From the NCBI GenBank assembly GCA_026225945.1, contig JAMJFZ010000289.1:1728001-1792000 (forward strand): DNA of 64,000 nucleotides, given 5' to 3'. This DNA comes from Cricetomys ansorgei. Taxonomy: Eukaryota > Chordata > Mammalia > Rodentia > Nesomyidae. A program made the translations under genes and the position numbers. How positions within the stretch are numbered: position 1 is the first letter of the stretch; each line of letters opens with the position of its first letter. A model generated the notes under the pieces. That model saw only the letters and a list, made by a program, of their open reading frames with translations. It ran no database searches and was not told where the DNA came from. Of this stretch, positions 10,740-21,340 are shown one piece after another.

Positions 10740-12190
10740 AAGACTGAATGATAAGAATATTAAGACATTGAGGAAAGAAGTTGAAGAAGATATCACAAGT
10801 TGAAAAGATCTCCCATGTTCATGGATATGTGGGATTAATATAGTAAAAATAGCCGTTCTACCAAAAGCAATCCCCATCAAAATTCCAACTCAAGCCTTCA
10901 CAGAAATTGAAAGGACAATTTTCAGCTTCATGTGGAAACACAAAATCCCAGGATAGCTAAAACAATTCTGAGTGATAAACTACTGAAGATATCACCATCC
11001 CCGCTCTCAAATTGTACTGCAGAGCTATAGTAATAAAACCAACATAGTATTGGCATATAAACAGACGCATGATCAATGGAATCAAATTGAAGACCCAATT
11101 TGATTGGGTCCAGACACCTGATTTTTGACAAGGAAGCAAAAAATACACACCAGAAACAAAACAAAACACAAACAAATCAGCACCTGAAACAAATGGTACC
11201 TGTGAAACTGAATTGTTGCATGTTGAAGAATGTGGATCAATCCATACTAATACCCTGAATAAAAATCAACTCAAAATAGATCAAAGACCTCAATATTAGG
11301 CTAGATACCCTGAATCTGATTGAAGATAAAGTTGGAATAGCCTTGAACTTATTGGCACAGGAAAAATCTTTCTGAATAGGACATGGATAGCACAGGTGAT
11401 CAAACCAACAATTAAGAAATGGAACTAAAAAGCTTCTGTATGACAAAAGGACACAGGCATTCAGACAAAGCACAAAGCTACAGAGTAGGAAAAGATCTCT
11501 AGCAATTACACATCTGATAGAGGTTAATATCTTAAATACATAAAGAACTTACAAAAAAAAACTCAAGTACATCAAGAAAACAAAAAATCCAATTTAATAA
11601 TGGGGCACAAATCTAAAGAAACAGTTTTCAATTATTGATACATAAATGACTGAGAAACACTTAAAGAAGTGTTCAACATCCTTAGTCATCAGGAAAATGT
11701 AAATCATAACTACTTTGGGATTCCATTTTAACCCAGTCAGAATTGACAAGATCAATAAAACAAAAAAAATGACAACTCATGTTGTTGAGGTTATGAGGTA
11801 AGGGATCTTTCATCCACTGTTGGTAGGAATGCAAACTTGTACAGCCACTATGGAAATCAGTGTGGTGGTTCCTTGGGAAGCTGGGAATTGATCTACCTCA
11901 CAATCCAGCTAGACCACTCTTGGGCATGTAGCCAAAGAATTCTACATCTGACTACAGAGACACTTGCCCAGTCATATTCATTGCTGTTCTATTCATAATA
12001 GCAAAAGTTAGAAACTGTCAAGATGCAAATAAACAGATGAATGGATCAGGAAAATGTGGTTCCATGACACAATGGAATATTGTTTAGCTGTTAAGAAAAA
12101 TCATGAAATTCACAGGTAAATGGGTGGAACTAGGAAAATAGAAAAGAAACATTCTGAATGAGGTAACCTCTATCCAAAAAGACAAATATG
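10740..12190 (+). pseudogene. L1 ORF2 C-terminal relic
   Basis: It contains the L1 ORF2 landmarks 'aagatctcccatgttcatgg', 'caaaatcccaggatagctaa', 'acctgatttttgacaaggaa', 'aagcttctgtatgacaaaag', 'gcaaacttgtacagcc' and 'tgtggttccatgacacaatg', in order. The upstream endonuclease and most of the reverse-transcriptase domain are absent. Stops and frameshifts are frequent. A small deletion near 10865 joins two GCAATC-type motifs that flank a skipped segment in related L1s. Confidence 0.8.
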
Positions 12191-12626
12191 GGATATAATT
12201 TCTTATATTTGCATGTTAGCTTTTAAGCCTTTGATATTAATACAGCTATCTGAATAAGCACAGAGGTTATGTATAGAGTAAGGAACTAGGGGGAAGAGAA
12301 AGATCTTCCAAAGAAGTTGAAATAGAACATATAAATGGAAAGGGTGAGAGAAGAGAATGGTGAGGGAGGAATACCAGGAAGGACAGCTAATACTACAGGA
12401 CATCTGAAGAGTCAGATGGAAACAAATTACAGTAGAATCTTCTTAAAACAAATACATATATGAAAGAAATATAAATGGAATAATCAAATAAAAGGGTCTG
12501 TGGATGTGTGTGTCACAAAGTCCCAGTGAGACCTCTCTTGCCACCAAGTGAAACTTTCAGTGTCAGGAATGGATTATTAATTGAGTGTTTGGCCAAAAAG
12601 CTTCCCTGGAAACCCATCAAACAATC

Positions 12627-13331
12627 TGTCTTAGTTAGGGTTTTTATTGCTGTGAAGAGACACTATTGTTGCGGAAGTTTATTTTCAGTTGTGCTTGAAA
12701 TAATTGTTTTTGTGCATTGTTGGAAAATGGATGCATAGGCCCTGACATTTTGTATTGTCCGCAGAGGTTGGATTTTTTTGGAGGATGTTTAATTGCTAAT
12801 GAATCTGTATGTGCTATCAGTAGATACCTAATGAGTTCTGAAAGAATAGAAACACCTGAGCGGAGATGCTCGGGGTTCCACTATGGAGTCTGGCACTGGC
12901 CAGGGTGGTGGTTCCCTCTGCTGAGGTCTGGCAGAGTTTTCACATTGAAAAATGCCACCTTGTCATTCCTGGCTGAGCCACATATTAGGTGAACAACTAC
13001 ATACCATGACCATAACAACTCTTATAAAAGGAAAACACTTAATTTGGGCTGGGTTACAGTTCATAGTTTTAGTCTATTATTGTCATGGAGGGAAACATGG
13101 CAGCATGCAGGCAGTCATAGTGCTGGAGAGGTAGCTAAGAGTTCTATGTCTGGATTGGCAGGCATCAGGAAGAGAGGGTGACACTGGGCCTGGTTTGAGT
13201 ATTTGAAATTTCAAAGTCCACCCTCAATGACACACTTCCTCCAACAAGGCCACATCTACTCCAACAAGCCCACACCTTCTAATAGTGACATTCTCTATGG
13301 GCCTATGGGGCCATACTCATTCAAACCATCA
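12627..13331 (-). mobile_element. R2 MaLR-like LTR, split by LTR-A copy 1
   Basis: It starts TGTCTTAGTTAGGGTTTTTA on the plus strand, continues to 'gtgaagagacac', is interrupted by LTR-A (12667-13001), and resumes at 'taccatgaccataacaactc' with 'acacacttcctccaacaagg' and ends near 'ttcaaaccatca'. The left terminus read on the minus strand (CCCTAACTAAGACA) suggests an LTR 3' end, so the sense is minus. It is inserted in the L1 3' UTR. Confidence 0.65.
12667..13001 (+). mobile_element. LTR-A solo LTR, copy 1
   Basis: A 335-bp element starting TGTTGCGGAAG and ending AACTACA, nested in R2. The flanking 6-mers CACTAT (12661-12666) and TACCAT (13002-13007) each differ by one base from CACCAT, which is what the R2 family has at this point. 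A 6-bp target duplication fits ERV2/ERVK-type integration. Two related copies lie at 36111-36428 and 60481-61102, all in the same orientation. No internal viral sequence is present. Confidence 0.8.
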
Positions 13332-13791
13332 TCCATTTCCAAGGCTATTGGTTGCTTTCCACAAACTTATGGTAAGACCGTATTGCTGAGGGCAACACCT
13401 ATATATCTTATTGAACACAGAGAAATTGACCTGGTGCCTATCTAGGACCTTCACCCCTACTGATACTTTGTTCATGGTACTAGAAAGTATTCTGCACACT
13501 ACCAGAAGAGAAAGGTAATAATGAACCCAGCTGTGATCTACAGAGGTGACCTGCCTGCAGAATATGCTGGTGGCATAGTGGCACAAAAGTTGTAGGTGTA
13601 ACCAACTACTAAGTGCTTGGATTTAAAGCCTGCTTCTTGAGTTGACATCTATGCTTGACAATACTTAGGTATCCAAAAATCTGAGACAATATAGGCCAAG
13701 GATCTGGCGGAGGGGGGGCAAATACTATTTTTTTTTTGCTAAAGGAATGCAGCAATAAAATGATTCCTAATGGCATTCTGCTATACCCATA
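13332..13791 (+). mobile_element. L1 3' UTR, second segment
   Basis: It matches the middle of a rodent L1 3' UTR ('gaacccagctgtgatcta', 'ggatttaaagcctgc', 'gctaaaggaatgcagcaat', 'cattctgctatac'). It continues the L1 broken off at 12626 and is itself interrupted at 13792. A T-run (about 13730) and a G-run (about 13709) lie within it. Confidence 0.75.
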
Positions 13792-15840
13792 TGTCTTAGT
13801 TAGTGTTTCCATTGCTTCAATGAAACACCAAAATGCAAGTTGAGAAGGAAAGGGTTTATTTGGCTTATGCTTTCATATCACTGTTTATCTTCAGAGAAAA
13901 TGAGGACAGGAACTCAAACGGGACAGAAATCTGGAGGCAGGAGTTGATGCCAAGGCCACGGAAGGGTTCTGCTTACTGGATTGCTCCTCATGGCTTGTTC
14001 AGTCTGATTTCTTATAGAACCCAGGACAACCAGACCAGGGATGGCACCACCCACAATGGGCTGAGACTTCCTCCATCAATTACTAAGTAAAAGAATGTCC
14101 TATAACCAGATCTTTTTGAGGCATTTTTTTTTTTTTAATTTGAGATTTCCCACTTTCAGATAATTCTAGCTTGTGTCGGGTTGACATAAAATTAGCCTAA
14201 CACAATTGACCCCTTGTCAACTTGGCACAGAAATACAACATTGTGAAACCATAACTTGTGCTTTCTTGTCATCCCCAAGATTACACTTTACCATCAACAT
14301 TGCAATATAAACATTCCAAATTTTAAAAATCCCACAGCCATTAAAAATTCAAACACTTAAAAATTCAGTCTTTTAAAAATAGCCAATCTCTTTTAAATCC
14401 AAAGTCTTTTAAAATTCAATGTCTGTAGGCTCTTGTAAACTCAACAGTAAATTAAATTATTTTGTACTTCAAGATGGAAGAACGAGAGCACAGTCACAAT
14501 CAAATGAAAGCAAAACCAAACTTCAAACATGTAAATAGCCCAAAATACAATGTGAGGTATTCACTCATGATCTTTCAGGATCCTCCAAAGTGCTCCAGCC
14601 AATTCTCCAGTTCTACCCTCTGCAGAACACACAGCTTGCCTACTAGACTCCACCTGGCTCCATTCCACTTCTGCTGCTATTCTTGTTGGTCACCCCACGG
14701 TACTGGCATCTCTAAAAGGATGACATCTTCTGCTGTAACTTGGCTGAACTTTCATCAATAGCCTCTCAGAGGCTCTCTTCATGGTGCCAAGTCCCAACTT
14801 CTCTGCATGACCCCTTCAATCCTGGGCCCTAAACTGCCACTGAGGCTACACCTTCTCCAATGGAATCTCCTGGGCTTTCACAGTGCCAAGTCTCAGCTGC
14901 TTTCCATGATTCCTTAATTTCTTCAAAACCTGTACCACCTGGGTGACTTTTACACTACCAAGTTTGGCTGCCAGCATGAGGTACAACTTTGGCCACATCT
15001 GGAACAAAGCTTCTGTGTGCTCTCAGGAAACACTTCACAGAAGAGTTCACTTCAATTGTAATAGCACTTCAGACCTTTGCAGGCCTCCAGACCTTAGCAC
15101 AAATGACTCTATGATGTAAGTGCCATTCAGGCTGTAAAACTTAGCACAACTTGCCAAAACTAAAACATAGGACTAATCCATCAAAGTCTAGAGTTATAGA
15201 AAAGTCTCTAAATGTACTAACCTTGCTCTTTTGGGTTCTGTAGTTCTGCTTCTAGCTAATCTTTCCATCTAACTGTTCTTGTTAATTGAAGTATGTCAAC
15301 TCGGGACATGGTTTTTGTGCTTAAAAGCTCACCCTGAGAAAGGCTTGGGGCTACATGGTGATCCCAAACACCCAGTGTAGTTGCCTGCCAGCCAATAAAG
15401 ACTTTCCATTGGCTTAAACCCATGTCCAAGCAGTCTTCTCTGGTAAATACCCCCAATGCAATGATGCTCGTCTCTTCTAAATCACTGCTAATATCTTGGC
15501 TCCAGCAGACTAGCATCAAGTATCCCAGCAAAGAAGACATTTCACTTCAGTAGTTCTAATAGCTTGTTAACCACAACTGATTCTTTATCCCCAGCTAACC
15601 AGAACCACAGAATTTTAATTCAAAATAGCACAGAGCCTCAGTAGTCTTTAAATTGCCCCATGAGACTTCACAAGCCAGACCTCCATCATCTACATTGCCC
15701 TCAAAATTCTTTTCTTCCAAGTTCCTACAGAACTGCTCAACAAGCATTGAATACTCAATGGCTTTTCTTCCACAAAGTTCCAAAATCCTTGCACAATCTT
15801 CCTCAAAAAAGCATAGTCAAGTCTATCACAGGAATATCTC
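13792..15840 (-). mobile_element. R1 MaLR-like element, copy 2 (one LTR plus internal region)
   Basis: The LTR at 13792-14204 starts TGTCTTAGTTAGTGTTTCC and ends CCTAACACA. The internal region begins 'attgaccccttgtcaact' and runs through 'tgtacttcaagatggaagaa', 'ggtactggcatctct', 'tcttcatggtgccaagtcc' and 'gcagaacacac'. LTR-B interrupts it at 15057-15456. No coding frame of note exists, and the second R1 LTR is absent at the right. Confidence 0.7.
15057..15456 (+). mobile_element. LTR-B, probable solo LTR nested in R1
   Basis: About 400 bp that interrupt the R1 internal sequence ('gttcacttcaat' on the left, 'caatgatgctcgtctcttct' on the right). It starts TGTAATAGC. AATAAA lies at 15394-15399 in 'gccaataaagactttcc', followed by a short tail ending in CCCCCA/A, the layout of an R/U5 region. 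Flanks TTCAAT (15051-15056) and TGCAAT (15457-15462) agree at 5 of 6 positions. Exact ends may be off by a base or two. Confidence 0.65.
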
Positions 15841-16018
15841 ACAGTTTTGTCATGTTTGGTATAATTATGATCTGGTTCACTATATAATGCATTTGTGGTT
15901 GTACGTAGGATAGTCATATCATTTTAGGTGTTATTATGACCTGGTTATTGTTTTCATTTGGAAATTAATCATAACATAAGGAGACATAGTTGTATGTCAA
16001 GTTGACAAGGGGCAGATC

Positions 16019-16396
16019 TGTGATGGCTAGTCTTGGTTGTAGACTTGATTATATCTAATCTGGATCTTTGAGGTAGGCAAACCCTTCTTTAATCCATACC
16101 TAAACTGGGCCACACCTTCTGCTGGAAGCCTACATAAGGAGATAGAAGAAGGAAGCTTTGGCTCTTTGCCTGCTTGATCTCACCTTGCTAGCAAGTCCAT
16201 TTCCTTCACTGGCATTAGAGCCTACTTTTTTGAGATTCTGGCATATACTGAAGACCAGCTGAGACATCCAGCCTTGTGCATTGAGTAACTACTGGATCAT
16301 TTGACGTTCTATTCATAGCCAGCCATTATGTTGGATTAGGTGGACCACAGCCTGTAAGTCATTCTAATAAATCTATGTACACACACACACACACAT

Positions 16397-16465
<69 letters not shown>

Positions 16466-16508
16466 CATTCTATAAATTCAATTACTCCAGAGAACCCTGA
16501 ATAATATA
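16019..16508 (+). mobile_element. R6 LTR-like repeat
   Basis: It starts TGTGATGGCTAGTCTTGG and contains 'gccacaccttctgctgga', 'aagaaggaagctttggctc', 'ggcattagagcctac', 'actgaagaccagctgagac' and AATAAA at 16366-16371. A compound microsatellite follows, and then the terminus 'agagaaccctgaataatata'. The order TG, AATAAA, CTAATACA-like end supports an LTR. R8 (3510-4091) looks like an older relative. Confidence 0.65.
16381..16463 (+). repeat. Compound (CA)n(TA)n(GA)n microsatellite
   Basis: Three runs follow one another: CA 16381-16395, TA about 16400-16432, GA about 16433-16463, just before the R6 terminus. Confidence 0.95.
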
Positions 16509-17156
16509 CCATAGATGAGCATCTCACTCAGCCATCACCAGAGAAGCTTTCTCCTGCAGTAGATACATTCTAATACTAATACAGAGACCCCACACTTGGA
16601 CAACGCTCAGAGAGTAAGAGCCTTTAGAACACTCAGCCTTAAATGGGATGTCTTCATCAACCCTCTCCCCCACAGGGTTTGAGGAATCTGTAGAAGAGGC
16701 AACAGAAAGGTTATAAAACCCAGAGAGATTGGACGATATCAAGAAAGCAATGTCTTCTAGACACAACAGGACTGACACACATATAATCTCACAGAGACTA
16801 TAAACCCACACATAGGGCCTGCATAGATCCAAACCAGATGGGGTCCCAGTGCTAAGATGGGGAAATAGACACGAGCTTCTATCCCTAACCAAGAAGCTAT
16901 CTCCAATTAACCACAGCTGGCACAGGAAAATTACTTTATCTAGTGGAGTCTCATCCGGTATACAAACCATACTTAAGGACAGGTCCATGCTAGGCAGTAG
17001 ATGCCCAACACAAAAACACACTTAAAGGTATTTTTGGAGATTTTTTTTTTTTGTCTCATATTGCTTTGTTTTGATATTTTTAAAAAAAACATACTGGTCT
17101 TTTGCTTATATGGTATGATTTCCAATTTTGAGATTTTTAATGGTGTGTGTGTGTAT

Positions 17157-17195
<39 letters not shown>

Positions 17196-17475
17196 ACTAT
17201 CTGTCTACATTTGCATTTCTCATGCTCTTTGTTAATTTTTTGTTTGTTTTTTTTCTTAGTTTGTTTGTACTATTTTATCCTTGTTTGCTTGTCTTTTTCG
17301 TTTGCCTTTTTTCTTCTTTTAAGTGACAGGGGGGTGGGAGAGAGAGAGAGAGAAGGAGGCATGGTGCTGAAGGTTGGGGAGGTCAGAAGGATCTGAGATA
17401 AGATGATGAGGGAAAACCATAATCAGAATATATTGTTTGAAAATAACTTTATTTTCAATAAAATGTTAAATGAAA
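16509..17475 (+). mobile_element. L1 3' UTR, third segment and 3' end
   Basis: It resumes the L1 3' UTR with 'cactcagccatcaccagaga', 'gcctttagaacactcagcc', 'aaatgggatgtcttcatcaa', 'ccagatggggtcccagtgct' and 'aagctatctccaatta', and ends 'aatcagaatatattgtttga' plus 'tattttcaataaaatg', a typical rodent L1 3' terminus. A 165-codon open frame on the opposite strand (16524-17021) is antisense of this UTR. Confidence 0.85.
17147..17191 (+). repeat. (GT)n microsatellite inside the L1 3' UTR
   Basis: GT runs with an ATGA interruption, in the position where related L1 3' UTRs also carry GT-rich sequence. Confidence 0.9.
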
Positions 17476-18470
17476 AACTGGAACTGGCTTTTGACTGGCG
17501 CAGCAAAGGAAGCGGGAAGGTGGTAGTACTGAGTGAATGCAACACAGAAAGCCAGCAAGCACTCCACCTGACCTGTTCCTAGAAATACATGCGAATTAAT
17601 ACAGGCCTCCAAGTTTCCATTTGACTATTTGGAAAATTTACACCTTCTGCCTATTTAATTCTGTGTTGAAGATTTGTAGCCCCTGAACTTCAAAGCAGGA
17701 GTGTGTCCGCCACGGAGCAAAGTGAGATATCAATAAACAGGAGTTATGGCTGCCGTCTGGTGGCTTTGCTTTCCTTGTCTATATGCTGTCCCTTAGACGG
17801 AATGTGACCTGAGGTAAGGAAGTTCTCTTCCAGCACAGGCAATGCTAAAGAAAGGGATCAGCAGTGAACCCTTAGTGGCCGTCATTCGTGGCCTCAAAGG
17901 ACACATATGTCTCATTTCTGAAAAGACGATTGAGTGAAAAGCCCAGCATTCCCTGCTGCTATCTTCCTGGACTGCGTGGTTACATATATGCTGTGTAGGA
18001 ACTTCACCCCATCAAGCTATAGCCCCTCAAGTTTCTGGTTACTTTCTCATTCAGAAAAAAGGGTGGTGTTCTGACCACCAGGGACGGCACATGTGAGGCA
18101 TAATTTCACCCTTCTAATCTGACAATAACACACCCAATCTGTTTGGCTCATATCTGTACTGATACTGTTTCTCAGAGCAAGCCCCAAGGTGCATGCCAGT
18201 CTCCTCAACAAGTAACAGGTAGCTGTTTCAGAGTTGCCACTTCTTACTGTCTTTTTTCTCCCTTTCCTCAGGAGGGTATTGGAGACTTTGTGACTAATGC
18301 AGGGCTTACAGATAGCCTTATCGAAAACACTGAAAAGAATGTAATAGGGTCTGTTCATGTTTTACATCCATTTTCAACTTCTAATCTCTTTGTCTGAGAC
18401 CTGTGTGGAAAGCTAGTGAAGAGAATTTTAATTTTGGCGCGGGGGCACCTAGATCAGAAAGCAGTTACTG
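17476..18470. other. Unannotated sequence
   Basis: Nothing was recognised. A 103-codon minus frame (18047-18358) and an overlapping plus frame have no recognisable similarity. Confidence 0.45.
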
Positions 18471-18905
18471 TATGAATTAGTTTGCTAAGATTGCTACAAG
18501 CACCACCACAAACAGAATGAAGGACATAAACCTTTTCTCTCATAGACAAGGCCCAGAGGCTACGGTTCAGATCCAGACGGTAACTTTGATTGGTCCCCAC
18601 TTAGGAAGCAAGGAGGAAAGATACCAAAGTCCCAATAGGCGTTGGTGATTTGCTGGTGATTTGGCAATCCTTGACATCCTTGGTGTTCCTTGCTCTGTCT
18701 CTGCCATCCTGTTCCCATGCTGTATGCCCCGTGTGTCTCTGGTCAATATCCCCTTTTCATGTGGATAACAATCTTATGGGGTAAGATGGGCATTAAACTC
18801 TACAGCGACCTCATCTCAATGGTCACATATATAGCGATCCTGTTTCTAAATAAGATCATTAGCTGATGTATTAAGGATGAGGAATTCAGTGTGTGAACAC
18901 TGAGG
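18471..18905 (-). mobile_element. MLT1/MST-type MaLR LTR
   Basis: Plus-strand blocks are the reverse complement of a MaLR LTR: 'gaattagtttgctaagattg', 'ttttctctcatag', 'gctggtgatttggcaatcct', 'ctctgccatcctgttcccat', 'cctcatctcaatggtcac' and 'gtttctaaataagatca'. The terminal TGTATGAATTAGTTTGCTAA corresponds to the complement of a CTAATACA end. A target duplication is not clear. Confidence 0.7.
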
Positions 18906-20696
18906 AAGAATCAGCACATACTACTAAACTTTCAAGAATGTTAGTATGTAACTCAGGAAAATGAAGTAGAGAACATCAACTTTGAAAATAGTAAGTGTGA
19001 GGTTTTTTTTTTAAGATAGGAAACTTAGATTATGAACCCCAAGAACAAAGACTTTCTTCTTCACATGTTGTCTGGGAGACTCTCTAGTAGAGGCTTTTCA
19101 GAAGAAGCTAGAGAAAGCCCTGAGGCTCTGAGAACCTTTTCTCTTTGTTCCACCTGAAGCTCTGTGTCACCAAAGGGAAGACAAAGAACAGAATGTCCTC
19201 ACTATGTGAATCCCGAGTAGCTACTTGTGCTAAACTCCTGAAGAAAGCGAATTCAATCTAGCAATGAGACTCTCAGGACAAGTTCTGGAAGATGCAAGTC
19301 CCTGCCACCCCACTGGGTTCACTGACTCTGAAAGGCCCACAGGCTGTGTCCTGGTGCCAAATCGAACATCTGCATTTCAGTTGCAGCAGCACGCCCTTGG
19401 TGTTGGCATTGGCCCTGTGACCACAGTGCTTTCTACGGCAGCTATTGTAGTGGCTTGGCTCTTTTGTGTTCCCTTAGGTCTTATGGTGTATCAGAATGAC
19501 ACCCACAGTGGATGTCAAGAGAGTCATCCTAATGAATGGCATATTACAGACCCTGGGAATGTGATTTTTGTGTTGTTTCGTAGCACGGTTGGCTAAATTC
19601 CGGTTACTAAAGGAGCAAGTTAAATCAGGCAGAAAAGTGATGTGGAGCCTTTTCTTTCAGGAAATCGGTCACAGAAGCTTGCTTGCCACATCCAAGGCTC
19701 CCTTTGGGGAGCTCTTGAGGGACAGTTAAAAATTATATGTGAGTATGACTCAGGTCATAGAACTGAAGTCTGTGACAGACTTCAGGTAGAGGCAGATTCT
19801 TTTCCCACTGTTTCCTTCCCACATGACAGGGCCCCATGCTCACACCACACCCCTGGATATAAACAGTAGGCCAGTACACCCAGATGTGGACTCCCTTCTG
19901 TAACAATCTCATCGAACACAGACCTTAGGAATCTGGTGAAATGCCACCACAAATGGACAAAAGTAAATGAAAGCAAACCAAAAACCATGTTTCAGTCCTT
20001 AAATGCCAGCATGCAAGTCGGGGAAGATATAATGAATGTAATGCTAAAGCAAATAAAAACATCTTTTAAAATGTTGCTATTTGCTGCCAAGTGTGGGCTC
20101 TGAATCAGTGCCACAGGGAGCGACTTGCACACGGCGTAGTCTTCACAATGAGGAAGGCTGGCTGGGATGCCAGAAGGAGCTGGGAATTAACACTGTCAAA
20201 GACTCTGGAGACCCCCTTTCAGCAGCCTGAGCTGGAAGCCGTGGCTGCTAGTCACCGTTCAGCTAGGGTGTGGCCAGCAGAGGCTGTCTCATGTGTGAGC
20301 TCAGACCCATTGTTGTAGAGCATAAGGGCTGTGTGGTTTCTTTGGGGGGGATTTGTGCCATTGGAGATCAGGGTTCAATGTCTGATGCTCCAATGAGAAA
20401 TTAAACTAGTGTCTCTAAAAACGCTGAGTTACCAGTCTCAAGAAATTGTAGCAAGGACTCGTAACAAACTCAGACAATGCATGGTTGCCACTGGCTGGGG
20501 AGACAGAAGTGATTGGTGTGAGCTGGAAAGAGGGCTGCAGTTGCTGAGTGGATTCTAAATCAGACTAGGGTAAGGGAAAATGGCAGTCGTCTTGTCATGA
20601 AGATAAATCAATGGGTAGCCAGTTGCCTATCTCAGAAATACAAACTGGCTGGAGACTACTATTCCACAGTGTTGCAATGTTTACATACGTCACATA
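18906..20696. other. Unannotated sequence
   Basis: No repeat was recognised. A 110-codon frame at 19264-19596 has one hydrophobic stretch, and a 75-codon frame begins at 19642. Neither resembles a protein family I know, and no convincing splice-site pair supports an exon. Confidence 0.45.
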
Positions 20697-20704
20697 TATA
20701 TATT

Positions 20705-20736
<32 letters not shown>

Positions 20737-20746
20737 CACACATGTG

Positions 20747-20803
<57 letters not shown>
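20697..20803. repeat. (TA)n tract with a CA/TG centre
   Basis: About 105 bases of TATA-type sequence interrupted near 20737-20748 by ACACACATGTGT, itself self-complementary. Confidence 0.95.
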
Positions 20804-20809
<6 letters not shown>

Positions 20810-21146
20810 TCAGGATAAAACATTTGTAGATTTTAAAAGAATGAGTTTTGAATACATAGATAAGAAGGTATTATCCAGCAATAACCTATACACAGATATG
20901 AATATCTACACGTGTAGTTACCACTAATCAAAGGTCTACTGAGCATTCTGTAAACATTGATGGAGTTGGTTGCCTCCTAAGAACAGGTAAGACCTGATAT
21001 ATTACAAAGAAAATCTCCATGCCCTTGGACCTTATATTTTAATATAAGAGAAATATAATATAAGGGAAAGACCAACTGGACAAATGAACAGGTGAATAAA
21101 GAAGATGCTTTCAAGCTGTAGGGAGATCTGTGATCAAAATGATAAA
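20804..21146. other. Unannotated AT-rich sequence
   Basis: Nothing was recognised. Confidence 0.45.
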
Positions 21147-21340
21147 GGCTGGGTAGGCTTCGAGATGTCCCAGCAGCTGAAGGTCCTTGCTGCCAAGCCT
21201 AATGATTTGAGCTCCATCTGGGACCCACATGTTGTAGGGAGAGAACTGAAGTCCATAAGTTGTCCCCTGGACTCCCATGCACACTGTGGCATAAAACCCC
21301 CTATAATAAATAAATGTAAGAAAACTTCTAATTAAAGCAA
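21147..21340 (+). mobile_element. B2-superfamily SINE (B3-like), diverged
   Basis: The degraded tRNA-like head 'ggctgggtaggcttcgagat' is followed by 'gtccttgctgccaagcct', 'gggacccacatgttgtaggg', 'agagaactgaag', 'gttgtcccctggactccc' and an A/T-rich tail 'taataaataaatgtaag'. The subfamily is not resolved. Minus-strand frames over it are not genes. Confidence 0.75.

Larger units (their letters stand above)
9700..12626 (+). mobile_element. Rodent L1, 5' UTR through first part of 3' UTR, internally deleted
   Basis: Positions about 9700-10400 match a rodent L1 5' UTR ('gtccctgtacagaatagggg', 'gacacacccagcagagattt', 'ctactt gcaggatctcc'). About 10400-10735 corresponds to the start of the ORF1 region, about 10740-12190 to the C-terminal part of ORF2, and 12190-12626 to the 3' UTR. 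Most of ORF1 and the N-terminal two-thirds of ORF2 are missing. The 3' UTR continues at 13332-13791 and 16509-17475 after two later insertions. No plus-strand frame of 60 codons survives between 10331 and 12507. Confidence 0.85.
13792..16508. mobile_element. Composite of inverted LTR-like ends, inserted as one unit into the L1 3' UTR
   Basis: The unit comprises R1 copy 2 (13792-about 15840, minus sense), a bridging segment (15841-16018) and R6 (16019-16508, plus sense). The outer flanks are identical: CCATA at 13787-13791 and at 16509-16513. Left and right ends are inverted to each other (TGTCTTAGTTAGTGTT against the complement of AACCCTGAATAATATA). L1 sequence resumes immediately outside both flanks. 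Confidence 0.6.

Noticed and set aside
16524..17021. 165-codon minus-strand frame
   Set aside because: It is antisense of the L1 3' UTR and matches no protein family.
19264..19869. Possible exon-like frames with a pyrimidine-AG before 19661
   Set aside because: A single acceptor-like motif is not enough. The peptide is unfamiliar, and no matching donor or neighbouring exon was found.
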